DNA of 64,000 nucleotides from JAIWNK01 sp964453115 (GTDB lineage Bacteria > Chloroflexota > Anaerolineae > Anaerolineales > Anaerolineaceae): assembly GCA_964453115.1 (NCBI GenBank), contig CAYVRT010000004.1, positions 93,812-157,811 on the forward strand, written 5' to 3'. The notes under the pieces are model-generated. The model saw only the letters and a program-made list of their open reading frames with translations, ran no database searches and had not been told where the DNA came from. Of the stretch, positions 32,840 through 41,997 are shown piece by piece. Within the stretch, counting starts at the first letter, position 1; each line of letters starts with the position of its first letter. The position numbers and the translations under genes were made by a program.

Positions 32840-35333
32840 GCAAATGAGCCAAAAGGTGCGTCAGAGGATAGTCTGGATTTTGAGCGGCTTGGGGGGATTG
32901 GCGGCTTTGGCTATGTTGGCTGGCATTCCGGGGGAAGGACTTTCGCTGCCGCGCCTGGTGCTGATGGCTGTTTTGTTGCTGGGGAGCGTGATCAGCTTTC
33001 TGGGGGCTTTGCAATTGTGGCAGAAGCAGCCGCTCGTGTTGGCCTGGGAAAAGAAACTGTGGGGGGCCTGGTGGCTTCCGATAGGTTTGTGGGTGGGGCT
33101 GGGTGTGGGATGGTTGGGAATGTTTTTGCCGGATTATTGGTTGGGCCGCTGGGCTGCTTATGGGGAACGATTGCGTCCATTGGCGCTGTGGTTGGGATGG
33201 GTAAGTTTGCTGGCTGTTTTCAATCGCTTCAATTTAGCAAAGTCTTTGGCGCTTGCATGGCAGGCAATGCGGGCGGAACCGCGCCGCTTTTGGCTCTCAA
33301 TTTTGGTGACGATGCTGATTCTTGTGTTCGTGGCAAGTGTGGGAATCGTGACTGGTTTGGGCGTGGAGGCAGATGACCGATTTTGGAATGAGGCTGGCGT
33401 GCCGGTATTGGGTGTGCAGGTGCTGGCGTGTTGGTTGGCTGCCTGGGTAACCTGGAAGATATTTTTGCGGTGGGGGATTGGCGGCCGTGGACGCTGGCTA
33501 ACGATTTTGGTGGGGGGCGGGCTGTGGCTGGCAGCGGTTGTGGCCTGGTGGCTGGCGCCGATGCTGCCGAGTTATTTTGCACCTGGGCCGTATCCGCCTT
33601 CGAACGAGTTTTATCCCTATTCGGATGCTGCGGTGTATGATGTTGGTGCTCAATATGTGTTGTTGGGGCAGGGCATTCTGAATGGAAATTATATGGATAA
33701 GCCCTTGTATGTGGCGCTTCTGGCTGGTTTTCATGCATTGGCTGGTCAAGCTTATGATAAGGTAATCTTTGTACAGATTCTGGTCTTGGCTTTATGGCCG
33801 CTAACTATCTTCGCATTGGGTAAAAAGCTGCATGGGCCAGGGCTGGGCGTATTTTTGGGCTTGTTGGTGGTATTTCGTGAACGCAATGCGATGGCTGTGG
33901 TTTTGGATATTCAGGTTTCTCATGCAAAATTGATGATGGCTGAGGTTCCGGTAGCGTGGGTGTTGACGGCATTGGCCTGGGCAGGGGTGTGTTGGTTGCA
34001 AAATGCTCAGCATGGCAGGCGTTGGGCAATTCTTGCGGGTGCAATTGCTGGCGCAGCGGTGTTGATTCGCCCCAATGCGCTGCTGGCAGTGGCTGCGTTG
34101 GGTGGAATTTGGCTCTTGGCGCGAATGGGAATAGGCTGGCGGCAAAAGCTGGTGCAGTTTGGACTGTTTGGCATGACTTTTGCGGTGTGCTTTTTGCCCT
34201 GGATGATGAATGTGCCACGCGGGATGACAAAGCCCTACCTGGTGTTGAAAGCTGAGCAAATTATTGAAACGCGCTATCAGACACCAACTGACGGAAATGG
34301 GCACGATAATTTGGTTTTGAACAAGGGGAACGATAGCTTGGGGATGAAATTGCTAAGCCATTGGCTGCATAATGAGTGGTTAACAGTTCTCAGCTTGCCC
34401 AATACATTGGCGTTGAAAGACCTTTCGCATACTGTCCAGGCACCTTATTGGCAAGATGTGCGGTCTTGGGATGGCCGCTTGGGTGTTGAGCAAGGGGTGT
34501 TGACATGGTTCAATTTGGGATTGATTGCAATTGGGATTGGTGAGGCCTGGAAACGATGGCGTTGGGCGGGGCTTGTGCCTTTGGGTATGCAGGTGGGGTA
34601 TTTTGTGGCGAATGGTCTGGCGCGTAATTCCGGGGCGCGTTACCTGGTGGCGGTGGATTGGGTGACGCTGGTCTATTATGCGCTTGGTTTATTGGTGATC
34701 GGTGGGTGGTTGATGGCGCAATGGAAGCCCGATCTGGCTGGTGAGGATAAATCTGTTGATGTGGTCAGTAAGGGATGGCTGATTCTTGCTTGTGTCGTGA
34801 TGGCGCTTTGTGCATCTTTGCCGGTTTGGGATGATTGGTTGCCCAATCGGTATGCCGATCAACTCGATAGAACGGCATTGTGGCAACGTTTGCAAGCCGA
34901 TGGTTTGCTGGCTGAAGTGGGGATGGACTCGCAAGAAGGGCGCGCTTATTTTGAACAGGCGCTGGTTGTGCAGGGTCGGGCTATATATCCGCGCTTTTAT
35001 TACCATGATCAGGGGGAGCCGCGTTCACCATCGAGCGGTACATCGCCATTGACGATGTTTTATTCTCGGCCTTACCCTCGTTTAACGTGGATATTGCTCT
35101 CGAATGATTTTTACCGCTTTGTGATGCTGCCAATGGCTGGGCCAACTGCCAGATTACCAGATGCTGTGGATATGGTTGTGGTGGGGTGTCCGGGGCCAAA
35201 TTGGTTTTCGGTGGACGCGATGATGATTTTTATTCTTGAGCCGGAGCCGCAGGTCTTGCTTCGTTCACCACAGGTTGATTGGGGCTGTCCGGTTCCAGAA
35301 CCGGTTTGCAATCAGAACCGAAATTGCCGCTAG
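32823..35333 (+). CDS. Very large membrane protein, GT-C-like
   Basis: 836 residues with 15 or more hydrophobic segments. A loop contains FYPYSDAAVYDVGAQYVLLGQGILNGNYMDKPLYVALLA, with the acidic residue and repeated aromatic pattern seen in PMT/ArnT-like glycosyltransferases; a soluble tail follows the last helices. Last gene of the 17462-35333 plus-strand run. Its 3' end overlaps the convergent ligase gene by 104 bp. Confidence 0.68.
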   Translation: MSQNSEQMSQKVRQRIVWILSGLGGLAALAMLAGIPGEGLSLPRLVLMAVLLLGSVISFLGALQLWQKQPLVLAWEKKLWGAWWLPIGLWVGLGVGWLGMFLPDYWLGRWAAYGERLRPLALWLGWVSLLAVFNRFNLAKSLALAWQAMRAEPRRFWLSILVTMLILVFVASVGIVTGLGVEADDRFWNEAGVPVLGVQVLACWLAAWVTWKIFLRWGIGGRGRWLTILVGGGLWLAAVVAWWLAPMLPSYFAPGPYPPSNEFYPYSDAAVYDVGAQYVLLGQGILNGNYMDKPLYVALLAGFHALAGQAYDKVIFVQILVLALWPLTIFALGKKLHGPGLGVFLGLLVVFRERNAMAVVLDIQVSHAKLMMAEVPVAWVLTALAWAGVCWLQNAQHGRRWAILAGAIAGAAVLIRPNALLAVAALGGIWLLARMGIGWRQKLVQFGLFGMTFAVCFLPWMMNVPRGMTKPYLVLKAEQIIETRYQTPTDGNGHDNLVLNKGNDSLGMKLLSHWLHNEWLTVLSLPNTLALKDLSHTVQAPYWQDVRSWDGRLGVEQGVLTWFNLGLIAIGIGEAWKRWRWAGLVPLGMQVGYFVANGLARNSGARYLVAVDWVTLVYYALGLLVIGGWLMAQWKPDLAGEDKSVDVVSKGWLILACVVMALCASLPVWDDWLPNRYADQLDRTALWQRLQADGLLAEVGMDSQEGRAYFEQALVVQGRAIYPRFYYHDQGEPRSPSSGTSPLTMFYSRPYPRLTWILLSNDFYRFVMLPMAGPTARLPDAVDMVVVGCPGPNWFSVDAMMIFILEPEPQVLLRSPQVDWGCPVPEPVCNQNRNCR

Positions 35334-36747
35334 TTGCAGTAACCCAACCGAGCGATATCCAGTAATAGGGCAGGGCAAAGGTATCAAGGCTAAAGCCTTC
35401 CATGACCAGGCCAGCCAGGACAAAGATCCCTAACCAGCCAATGGTTTTGGGAAGGGGTTTGGGGGAGCGTTGTAAACGGAGCGCAGCCAGAAGCAGCAGG
35501 AAGAGCCAGGAAAGGAATAGGCTGAATCCGAGTGCGCCTGTTTCGCTGAGTAACCGAATCCACAGGCTGAGGGTATTGGGAAGCGCATCAGAAAAATACA
35601 TTTTATGTGGTTCTGCCATTGTCCAGCCGATGGGTGGCAAAACTTGTGGAAAGAAAAAGCCGGCGTTGCCTAATCCAACACCAAAGATGGGGTGTTGGAT
35701 GAAAATATCCAGCCCAGCCTGCCAGAAGATGGCTCGTTCGCCAAAAAAGAGTTTGTGCGCCAGGACGTTGAAATCCGCCTTTTGCAACAAAAGGGGAATC
35801 GTCCCTTCCATGCGAAAATCGTTGCTCAGATAGAAGAGTGCTCCGCTGGTTGCAAGAATCAGGGTAATGAGGATGATTGCACTCCATAAACCAATTTGGA
35901 TTGTGCGTTGATTGAGTTTGGGGTGACGTTGGCGGGTTTTCCTGGTGAGGTAGCCAACCCAGCGTTGTGCCAGATAGATGGCGGCAATAGCAAGCATGAT
36001 GAAAAAAGAGGCCAGGGAACCTCGCGCATAGGAAAGGTACAAGACAATTGCGCCGGCTATAAGCAGGAAATTTTCGAACGAGATGGCTGGAAGTTTGAAT
36101 GGCAGACGAATGCGGCGGTGGGCTGAAAACCCGGTTAGCGAACATGCCAGCCAAAGTGGGAGATAAAGCATGACAAGTTGATGGCCTAGCCAGGAGGGTT
36201 CATAGGCCAGGCCAGTTGCACGGCGGTTATATAGCGCGCCACTGGATGAAACAAACTCTTGAATTTGCCACATCCAATCCGGATAAACTTCGTGAATGAC
36301 TTGCCAGGCGATGGATTGAGCAGCGGACCAGCAAATGGTTATCAATCCGCCCAGGTTAATCCAGCGCAGAGCGAATTCAATCTTGTGAAAATTGGTGCTA
36401 ATGATGTAAAAACAAAAACCGCAACCCAGAGTCAGTAACCCGGTCAGTGCAATGGAAATGCGGTTTGCTTCTTTGAATGGTGGAATGACAATGAAGAAGG
36501 ATATCAATGTGGAGCCGAGCGCAGCCAGGACGAAGAGCAATAAAGGCAGCGATAAACGAGAAATCGTTTTTTTTCGTTGAGTGAAGGCCAGGATTTCAAA
36601 CGCAAAGAGTATCCCAGCAAACAACAGGGAAGGCGGGGCAACCATGGAGCCGCCTAATGCTCGCGAGATGATTGGCAGGCTGGTGAAAGGGAGCAAAAGG
36701 AAGAGTGGTGCCCAGAGCAGATGAGAGAGACGCTCAATCCATTTCAC
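35230..36747 (-). CDS. O-antigen ligase / Wzy-type membrane protein
   Basis: About 505 residues and roughly 11-12 helices. The long loop HPIFGVGLGNAGFFFPQ resembles the periplasmic signature of WaaL/Wzy-type O-antigen ligases and polymerases, with YLSYARGSLASFF earlier. GTG 36747 (VKWIERLSHL) is proposed as start, overlapping the Wzz-like gene by 14 bp; a longer frame to 36855 would overlap far more. The C-terminus is a hydrophilic Pro/Ala tail lying within the convergent overlap. Confidence 0.78.
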   Translation of the reverse strand: MKWIERLSHLLWAPLFLLLPFTSLPIISRALGGSMVAPPSLLFAGILFAFEILAFTQRKKTISRLSLPLLLFVLAALGSTLISFFIVIPPFKEANRISIALTGLLTLGCGFCFYIISTNFHKIEFALRWINLGGLITICWSAAQSIAWQVIHEVYPDWMWQIQEFVSSSGALYNRRATGLAYEPSWLGHQLVMLYLPLWLACSLTGFSAHRRIRLPFKLPAISFENFLLIAGAIVLYLSYARGSLASFFIMLAIAAIYLAQRWVGYLTRKTRQRHPKLNQRTIQIGLWSAIILITLILATSGALFYLSNDFRMEGTIPLLLQKADFNVLAHKLFFGERAIFWQAGLDIFIQHPIFGVGLGNAGFFFPQVLPPIGWTMAEPHKMYFSDALPNTLSLWIRLLSETGALGFSLFLSWLFLLLLAALRLQRSPKPLPKTIGWLGIFVLAGLVMEGFSLDTFALPYYWISLGWVTATSGNFGSDCKPVLEPDSPNQPVVNEARPAAPAQE

Positions 36748-37549
36748 GCCGTGACCTATGGAGCTTGAGGCGATTGGGAATTTGAAAAGAGAGGAGAAAG
36801 ATAGCCAGCAGCAGCCCCAACAGACAACCGGCCACAACCAGAATTCTGCGCTCAAACTGTATGGGGTGAGCAGGAATTTCGGCGGGTTCTGGTGGAATGG
36901 TGCTTAGGCCGGGGAAGAAACCGCGGGCGGCTTTTTGTTCGTCAAGTAGCAATTGTCCGGTTTGTTGAATTTCCAGTTGGAGCTGTTGCAAATTGGAGGG
37001 GCATAGGGCTGGGGCAGGTGGTTCGGCAATTGATTCTGCCAGACAGCTGCTGAGGCTATCCAGGCGGCGTTGCAACAATTCGGCGCTCAGGGCATGGTAC
37101 TCGGCTGCTTTGAGTTCGGCAACGGCTAGCATAGACCAACGATTGACCAACCATGCGGCTTGTTGGGGATCTTCCCATTGGACGCGCAGCACATAGCTTT
37201 GATTTTTTCGTTCCACAAAAGCGCGCTCTGACAGGAGGGTAGCATCCAATGAGAAGTCGGAGTTTTGCGCGTCCGTTACAAGTTCATGGCGTACTGTGGG
37301 GGAATCGAGGATTGTGCCAACTGCGTTAATTGCCATTTCTAATTCGTCTTCACTGGGGGTTCCAGTGCGGCTTAGGTCGAGGCGGAGGGTGATTTGAGCG
37401 CGTGCTTCATAACGGGCTGGATTTAACTGGCTGAAGGCCCAACCAAGGCAGGTGCCAAGCAGGGTGAGCGCTACAATCCAAATCCAGTGATGTAGGGCAT
37501 AATCCAGGGCATTAAGTGGGTCAAACGTGGGAGATTGATTCGAGGACAC
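36734..37549 (-). CDS. Chain-length determinant (Wzz/YveK-like)
   Basis: 271 residues with one membrane helix near the N-terminus (WIWIVALTLLGTCLGWAF) and one near the C-terminus (RILVVAGCLLGLLLAIFLLSF), flanking an extracytoplasmic helical region: the Wzz/polysaccharide co-polymerase layout. No cytoplasmic kinase domain. GTG start at 37549 without a clear ribosome binding site, 36 bases from a -10. Paired with the ligase/polymerase gene downstream. Confidence 0.8.
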   Translation of the reverse strand: MSSNQSPTFDPLNALDYALHHWIWIVALTLLGTCLGWAFSQLNPARYEARAQITLRLDLSRTGTPSEDELEMAINAVGTILDSPTVRHELVTDAQNSDFSLDATLLSERAFVERKNQSYVLRVQWEDPQQAAWLVNRWSMLAVAELKAAEYHALSAELLQRRLDSLSSCLAESIAEPPAPALCPSNLQQLQLEIQQTGQLLLDEQKAARGFFPGLSTIPPEPAEIPAHPIQFERRILVVAGCLLGLLLAIFLLSFQIPNRLKLHRSRREMD

Positions 37550-37585
37550 GGAGGATTCCAGGCTAGAGTTTTGTGTTTATGGGGC

Positions 37586-37591
37586 AGTATA
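37586..37591 (-). promoter_or_regulatory. -10 element of the Wzz-like gene
   Basis: TATACT on the minus strand; weak -35 (TGCACA) at 17 bp. It interleaves with the rfbC promoter, so the two divergent promoters overlap. Confidence 0.4.
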
Positions 37592-37603
37592 CCACTTTTC
37601 AGG

Positions 37604-37609
37604 TATAAT
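37604..37609 (+). promoter_or_regulatory. -10 element of the rfbCBAD operon
   Basis: TATAAT 17 bases before rfbC ATG 37627, with GGAGG between; the -35 region is not convincing. Confidence 0.5.
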
Positions 37610-37626
37610 GTGCAGCGGAGGATGGA

Positions 37627-38175
37627 ATGCGATTTGTTGCAACAGAAATCGATGCGGTTATTTTGATTGAGCCAAATGTTTTTGGGGATGAGCGGGGGTT
37701 CTTTATGGAGACCTACCAGCAGAGTTTGTTTGCTGAGCATGGATTGCCAACCCATTTTGTGCAGGATAACCATTCTGGCAGCCGTCAGGGAATTCTGCGC
37801 GGGCTTCATTATCAAGTGGTCCAACCGCAAGGGAAGTTGGTACGAGTGGTGGTGGGGGAGGTTTTTGATGTTGCTGTGGATTTAAGACGTGGTTCACCGA
37901 CCTTTGGACGTTGGGTTGGCCGGGTGCTTTCGGCGCAAAATCGGGCCATGTTGTGGGTGCCGCCAGGGTTTGCTCATGGTTTTTATGTGCTAAGCGAATG
38001 GGCTGAGGTGCTTTATAAGGCGACTGATTTTTATGCGCCACACTATGAACGTTGCCTGATTTGGAATGATGCAACAGTGGGTGTAAAGTGGCCGATTGTA
38101 GAAGGAGGACAGCTTTTGCTTTCGGTCAAGGATGGACAGGGAAAAACCTGGCAAGAACAAGACTTTTTTGATTAA
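37627..38175 (+). CDS. rfbC: dTDP-4-dehydrorhamnose 3,5-epimerase
   Basis: Third step of dTDP-L-rhamnose synthesis. 182 residues; EPNVFGDERGFFMETY, QDNHSGSRQGILRGLHYQ with the catalytic His, and PPGFAHGFYVLSEWAEVLYK are the family signatures. GGAGG just upstream. First of four contiguous rhamnose genes, which together supply the precursor for the island. Confidence 0.97.
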   Translation: MRFVATEIDAVILIEPNVFGDERGFFMETYQQSLFAEHGLPTHFVQDNHSGSRQGILRGLHYQVVQPQGKLVRVVVGEVFDVAVDLRRGSPTFGRWVGRVLSAQNRAMLWVPPGFAHGFYVLSEWAEVLYKATDFYAPHYERCLIWNDATVGVKWPIVEGGQLLLSVKDGQGKTWQEQDFFD

Positions 38176-38185
38176 GGAGGAATGT

Positions 38186-39262
38186 ATGAGAAACGTTTTG
38201 GTGACGGGTGGTGCAGGCTTTATTGGCAGTAATTTTGTGCGCTTTTTGCTTGAAAAAGAGCAAAAGGCGCGGGTGATTACTTTGGATGCGCTGACCTATG
38301 CCGGCAGTTTGGAGAACTTGCGGCACCTAACAGATGAAGGTCGGCATTGTTTTGTTGAGGGTGATATTTGTGATCGGGGATTGGTGGAGGGTGTACTGCG
38401 ACAATTTGAAGTGGATACGATTGTACACTTTGCTGCTGAGTCGCATGTGGATCGCTCTATTTTGGGGCCGGGGTTGTTTGTGCAAACGAATGTGGTTGGA
38501 ACATTCACCTTGTTGGATGCGGCGCGCCTCTTTTGGAAAGAACAACCGAATTTGTTGACGGCGGCACGGTTTCATCATGTTTCAACTGATGAGGTGTTTG
38601 GTACCCTGGGTCCGCAGGATCCGCCATTTCACGAACAGACGCCCTACGCGCCCAATTCGCCCTATTCCGCATCCAAGGCGGCTAGTGATCATTTGGTGCG
38701 CGCATATTTTCATACCTATGGCTTGCCAGTGACGATTAGCAATTGCACCAATAATTATGGGCCCTATCAATTTCCGGAAAAGCTGATCCCTTTGATGGTT
38801 TTGAATGCCTTGGAGGGGAAACCCTTGCCTGTCTATGGGGATGGGATGCAGGTGCGTGACTGGTTGTATGTGGAAGATCATTGTGAGGCAATTTATCGGG
38901 TGTTGACTGCTGGGAAAGTGGGTGAGACTTATGCGATTGGTGGTAATAATCAGCCCCCCAATATTGAGATTATACGCACAATTTGCTCGGTAATGGATGA
39001 GCTTCATCCACAGGGTGCGCCGCATGAGCGTCTAATCCAGCATGTCACCGATCGTCCGGGGCATGATCGGCGCTATGCGATGGCAATTGATAAGATTCGC
39101 AGTGACTTGGGGTGGCAACCTTGCCAAACATTGGCAAGCGGGTTGCGCAAGACAGTTGCCTGGTATTTGGAAAATCCTGCCTGGGTGGCTGCAATTCGAG
39201 AACGGTCAGATTACCAGACCTGGATGCAAAAGAACTACACGGAACGAGGAGAAAAGAAATGA
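38186..39262 (+). CDS. rfbB: dTDP-glucose 4,6-dehydratase
   Basis: Second step of dTDP-L-rhamnose synthesis. 358 residues; NAD loop VTGGAGFIGSNFVRFLL, active site HVSTDEVFGTLG, YSASKAASD and NCTNNYGPYQFPEKLIPLM. ATG 38186 follows AAGGAGG; it lies 10 bp after rfbC. Ends with an ATGA overlap with rfbA. Confidence 0.98.
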   Translation: MRNVLVTGGAGFIGSNFVRFLLEKEQKARVITLDALTYAGSLENLRHLTDEGRHCFVEGDICDRGLVEGVLRQFEVDTIVHFAAESHVDRSILGPGLFVQTNVVGTFTLLDAARLFWKEQPNLLTAARFHHVSTDEVFGTLGPQDPPFHEQTPYAPNSPYSASKAASDHLVRAYFHTYGLPVTISNCTNNYGPYQFPEKLIPLMVLNALEGKPLPVYGDGMQVRDWLYVEDHCEAIYRVLTAGKVGETYAIGGNNQPPNIEIIRTICSVMDELHPQGAPHERLIQHVTDRPGHDRRYAMAIDKIRSDLGWQPCQTLASGLRKTVAWYLENPAWVAAIRERSDYQTWMQKNYTERGEKK

Positions 39263-40131
39263 AAGGGATCATTTTGGCGGGTGGGAAAGGCACGCGCTTG
39301 TATCCGGCAACAGTGGGTGTGAGTAAGCAGATGTTGCCAGTGTATGACAAGCCAATGATTTACTATCCGCTTTCAATGTTGATGCTGGCGGGGATTCGTG
39401 ATGTCTTGGTAATTAGTACACCGGAGGATTTGCCTGGATTTCGGCGCGCGCTTGGTACGGGTGAGCAGTGGGGGATGCAATTTTCATATGCGGAGCAAGC
39501 CGAGCCGCGCGGTTTGGCTGAGGCATTTTTGATTGGACGAGAATTTGTTGCCGGGCAACCAAGTTGTCTGATTTTAGGGGATAATATTTTTTATGGACAC
39601 GGATTGCCGGCGCTGCTACGTCGGGCAGCGCAGTTGCAGGAAGGGGCTGTTGTTTTTGCCTATCCAGTGCGTGATCCGCAGCGCTATGGGGTGGTGGCAT
39701 TTGATGATCAATTCCGAGCAATTAGTCTGGAGGAGAAACCGCAGCAGCCAAAATCGAATTATGCTGTGCCGGGGATTTATTTCTATGATCAGACGGTTTG
39801 TGAGCGTGCAGCTTCGTTAAAACCTTCGCGACGTGGGGAACTGGAAATTACTGACCTGAATGCTTTGTATTTGAGTGAGGGTTTGCTGCAAGTTCAGTTG
39901 TTGGGGCGGGGTGTGGCCTGGCTGGATGCGGGAACACACGAGTCACTTTTGCAGGCGGCGATGTTCGTTCAGGCGGTTGAAGAACGACAGGGGATGATGA
40001 TTTCTTGCCCGGAGGAAATTGCCTATCGGATGGGATTTATTACGGCAGAGCAGTTGCGAGAACAAGCACAAAAATTGTCTTCAAATGAATATGGGCAATA
40101 TTTGTTGCGATTGCTTTCGGTTGATTTTTAA
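39259..40131 (+). CDS. rfbA: Glucose-1-phosphate thymidylyltransferase
   Basis: First step of dTDP-L-rhamnose synthesis. 290 residues; MKGIILAGGKGTRLYPATVGVSKQMLPVYDKPM contains the nucleotide-binding signature, with ILGDNIFYG, EEKPQQPKSNYAVPGIYFYD and GRGVAWLDAGTHESL. GAGGAGAAAAG upstream; overlaps the rfbB stop by 4 bp. Confidence 0.98.
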   Translation: MKGIILAGGKGTRLYPATVGVSKQMLPVYDKPMIYYPLSMLMLAGIRDVLVISTPEDLPGFRRALGTGEQWGMQFSYAEQAEPRGLAEAFLIGREFVAGQPSCLILGDNIFYGHGLPALLRRAAQLQEGAVVFAYPVRDPQRYGVVAFDDQFRAISLEEKPQQPKSNYAVPGIYFYDQTVCERAASLKPSRRGELEITDLNALYLSEGLLQVQLLGRGVAWLDAGTHESLLQAAMFVQAVEERQGMMISCPEEIAYRMGFITAEQLREQAQKLSSNEYGQYLLRLLSVDF

Positions 40132-40141
40132 GGAGCTTTTG

Positions 40142-41050
40142 ATGCGAATTCTGTTATTGGGCGGAAACGGGCAGCTAGGTGGGGAATTACATCGTTGTTT
40201 AATGGGTCTGGGTGATGTGATTGCGTTGGATCAGCCAGAGGTGGATTTTTGTCAGCCGCAGAGTTTGCGTCAGGCAGTTGTGGCTTTGCATCCTGATTGG
40301 ATTGTGAACGCAGCGGCCTATACAAATGTGGATCGAGCCGAAAGTGAACCGCAAATTGCACATTTGGTTAATGCAGAGTCGGTGGGGGTTTTGGCAGAGG
40401 CGGCGTTGCACCAGGGTGCATTTTTTGTGCATTATTCAACCGATTATGTTTTTGATGGCAAGAAAGGGCAAGCATACATTGAGGCGGATGAGACTCGTCC
40501 GCTGAATGTGTATGGGGAGAGTAAGCTAGCCGGAGAGAAGGCAGTCCAAGCAGTTGGGGGTAAATTTTTGATTTTGCGCACCAGCTGGGTATACTCTTTG
40601 CGCCAGGGCGGTTTTGTGCCGAAGGTTTTGGAATGGGCGCATTCTAAAAAAGAATTGCGGATTGTGTCTGATCAGGTAGGCAGCCCAACCTGGGCCTATT
40701 CGTTGGCAGTGTTGACAACTTTAATTTTGAGCCGTGCCATACAAGATGAGACGGGGAAGGATTGGCTTGTAGAGCGTAAAGGTATATATCATGCTGGTGG
40801 AAATGGGGTAGCCAGTCGCTATGAATGGGCGCAAGCGATTCTTGCGGCGGACCCAATGTGCGCGACTGCGACGGTAGAGCGTTTGTTAGCTGCGCGGACG
40901 GAGGATTTTCCTACCCCGGCAAGACGCCCCTTGTTTACAGCATTGAATTGCGACCGACTGGAAAAAGTTTTTGGTCTTCGATTACCGGATTGGAAGATGG
41001 CGCTGGCTTTGTGCTTGAAGGATCAACTTTCCATCGTCCGGGGTGGATAG
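40142..41050 (+). CDS. rfbD: dTDP-4-dehydrorhamnose reductase
   Basis: Last step of dTDP-L-rhamnose synthesis. 302 residues; MRILLLGGNGQLGGEL, NAAAYTNVDRAESEP, STDYVFDG, and YGESKLAGE with the active-site Tyr and Lys. AAGGAGC lies before ATG 40142. Its 3' end overlaps the convergent membrane-protein gene by 28 bp. Confidence 0.97.
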   Translation: MRILLLGGNGQLGGELHRCLMGLGDVIALDQPEVDFCQPQSLRQAVVALHPDWIVNAAAYTNVDRAESEPQIAHLVNAESVGVLAEAALHQGAFFVHYSTDYVFDGKKGQAYIEADETRPLNVYGESKLAGEKAVQAVGGKFLILRTSWVYSLRQGGFVPKVLEWAHSKKELRIVSDQVGSPTWAYSLAVLTTLILSRAIQDETGKDWLVERKGIYHAGGNGVASRYEWAQAILAADPMCATATVERLLAARTEDFPTPARRPLFTALNCDRLEKVFGLRLPDWKMALALCLKDQLSIVRGG

Positions 41051-41997
41051 AGGTAAGCTATGCCGAGTGGGATAAGAATGGGGTAGATTGTCATCAGCAG
41101 TCGAACCTCAAACCACATGGCATAAGGAATTAGCAATAAAAGGTAGATGGGCAACAAGAGCGTCATGCGCTTTAGAAATGAGGGGGAGTGTTTGAATCCC
41201 AGCACAACAAAGATCCAAAAAAGCCCCAGAAAAAGGAACAGTTGGCGAGTTGTAAGGGCTAGACTGGCGGGATCCAGGTTCTTGGTCAGAATTTGGGAAA
41301 GAGAAATTGTACGTGGAAGGTCATGATAAGCCCATGTCAGACTACCAAAAAGAGCGCTCCAGATGAGCAGCAATATCAGGCTATTACGCCATTCTTTGAC
41401 GAAGCAGGTTTGAAAAGCTTTCCAGAATTTTGGCAATGGAATCCAGGCGAGGAAACTGGCAATGACCAAGAGCAAAGTTGTTTCACGGTTCAGTGTTCCG
41501 ACAGCAATTAAAACTATCAGGGGGAGAAATTTCTTTTTCGCGATCAGCCATAGACCAGCCCCAAAAATTGCCGGTTCAAGCAAACTCCAGGGTTGAAAAT
41601 AATGATCACGAAACCCAACCAGCATACTTAGCGCGGCAATCAGTGTGCCAAGCAGGCTGGCAGGTTGATTAAACCACAGCCTCAGAACGGCAAACAGGGC
41701 AACCAGGCTGAGGAAAATGGCTATCCCATCGTAACAGGCATAGCCCAGCCAAAATGTGTCGCCGCCCAAGATCATTTTAAATAATTTTTCGAGCAAGGAT
41801 GCCAGATATGGAGCAAGCAATCGGCTTTGGTAGGGCATTTCGGCAGTTCCGCCCAGAATTTGTAGATGAATTTGGCGACGGGCTTCGATTAATGGTAGCT
41901 CAATGATTTGGACATATTGGTAGGCAAGGATGATCGCGACAGAAGCCAGTAGGGCAAGGATGTGCCAGTTTTTGAGAGAAAGATGATTGTTATTCAT
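41023..41997 (-). CDS. Unrecognised multipass membrane protein
   Basis: 324 residues with about eight or nine helices. After helix 1 it carries EMPYQSRLLAPYLASLLEK, a pattern seen in GT-C-like or 'YRxxxP' membrane proteins, but the family was not firmly identified. ATG 41997 (MNNNHLSLKNW) overlaps the upstream gene stop by 8 bp; this is the last gene of the minus-strand series beginning at 49379. A glycan-related role is inferred from context. Confidence 0.65.
   Translation of the reverse strand: MNNNHLSLKNWHILALLASVAIILAYQYVQIIELPLIEARRQIHLQILGGTAEMPYQSRLLAPYLASLLEKLFKMILGGDTFWLGYACYDGIAIFLSLVALFAVLRLWFNQPASLLGTLIAALSMLVGFRDHYFQPWSLLEPAIFGAGLWLIAKKKFLPLIVLIAVGTLNRETTLLLVIASFLAWIPLPKFWKAFQTCFVKEWRNSLILLLIWSALFGSLTWAYHDLPRTISLSQILTKNLDPASLALTTRQLFLFLGLFWIFVVLGFKHSPSFLKRMTLLLPIYLLLLIPYAMWFEVRLLMTIYPILIPLGIAYLYPPRTMES

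Noticed and set aside
36748..36855. Longer start of the ligase gene at 36855
   Set aside because: It would overlap the Wzz-like gene by 122 bp with cysteine/tryptophan-rich sequence in an antisense-like composition; GTG 36747 gives a normal first helix.
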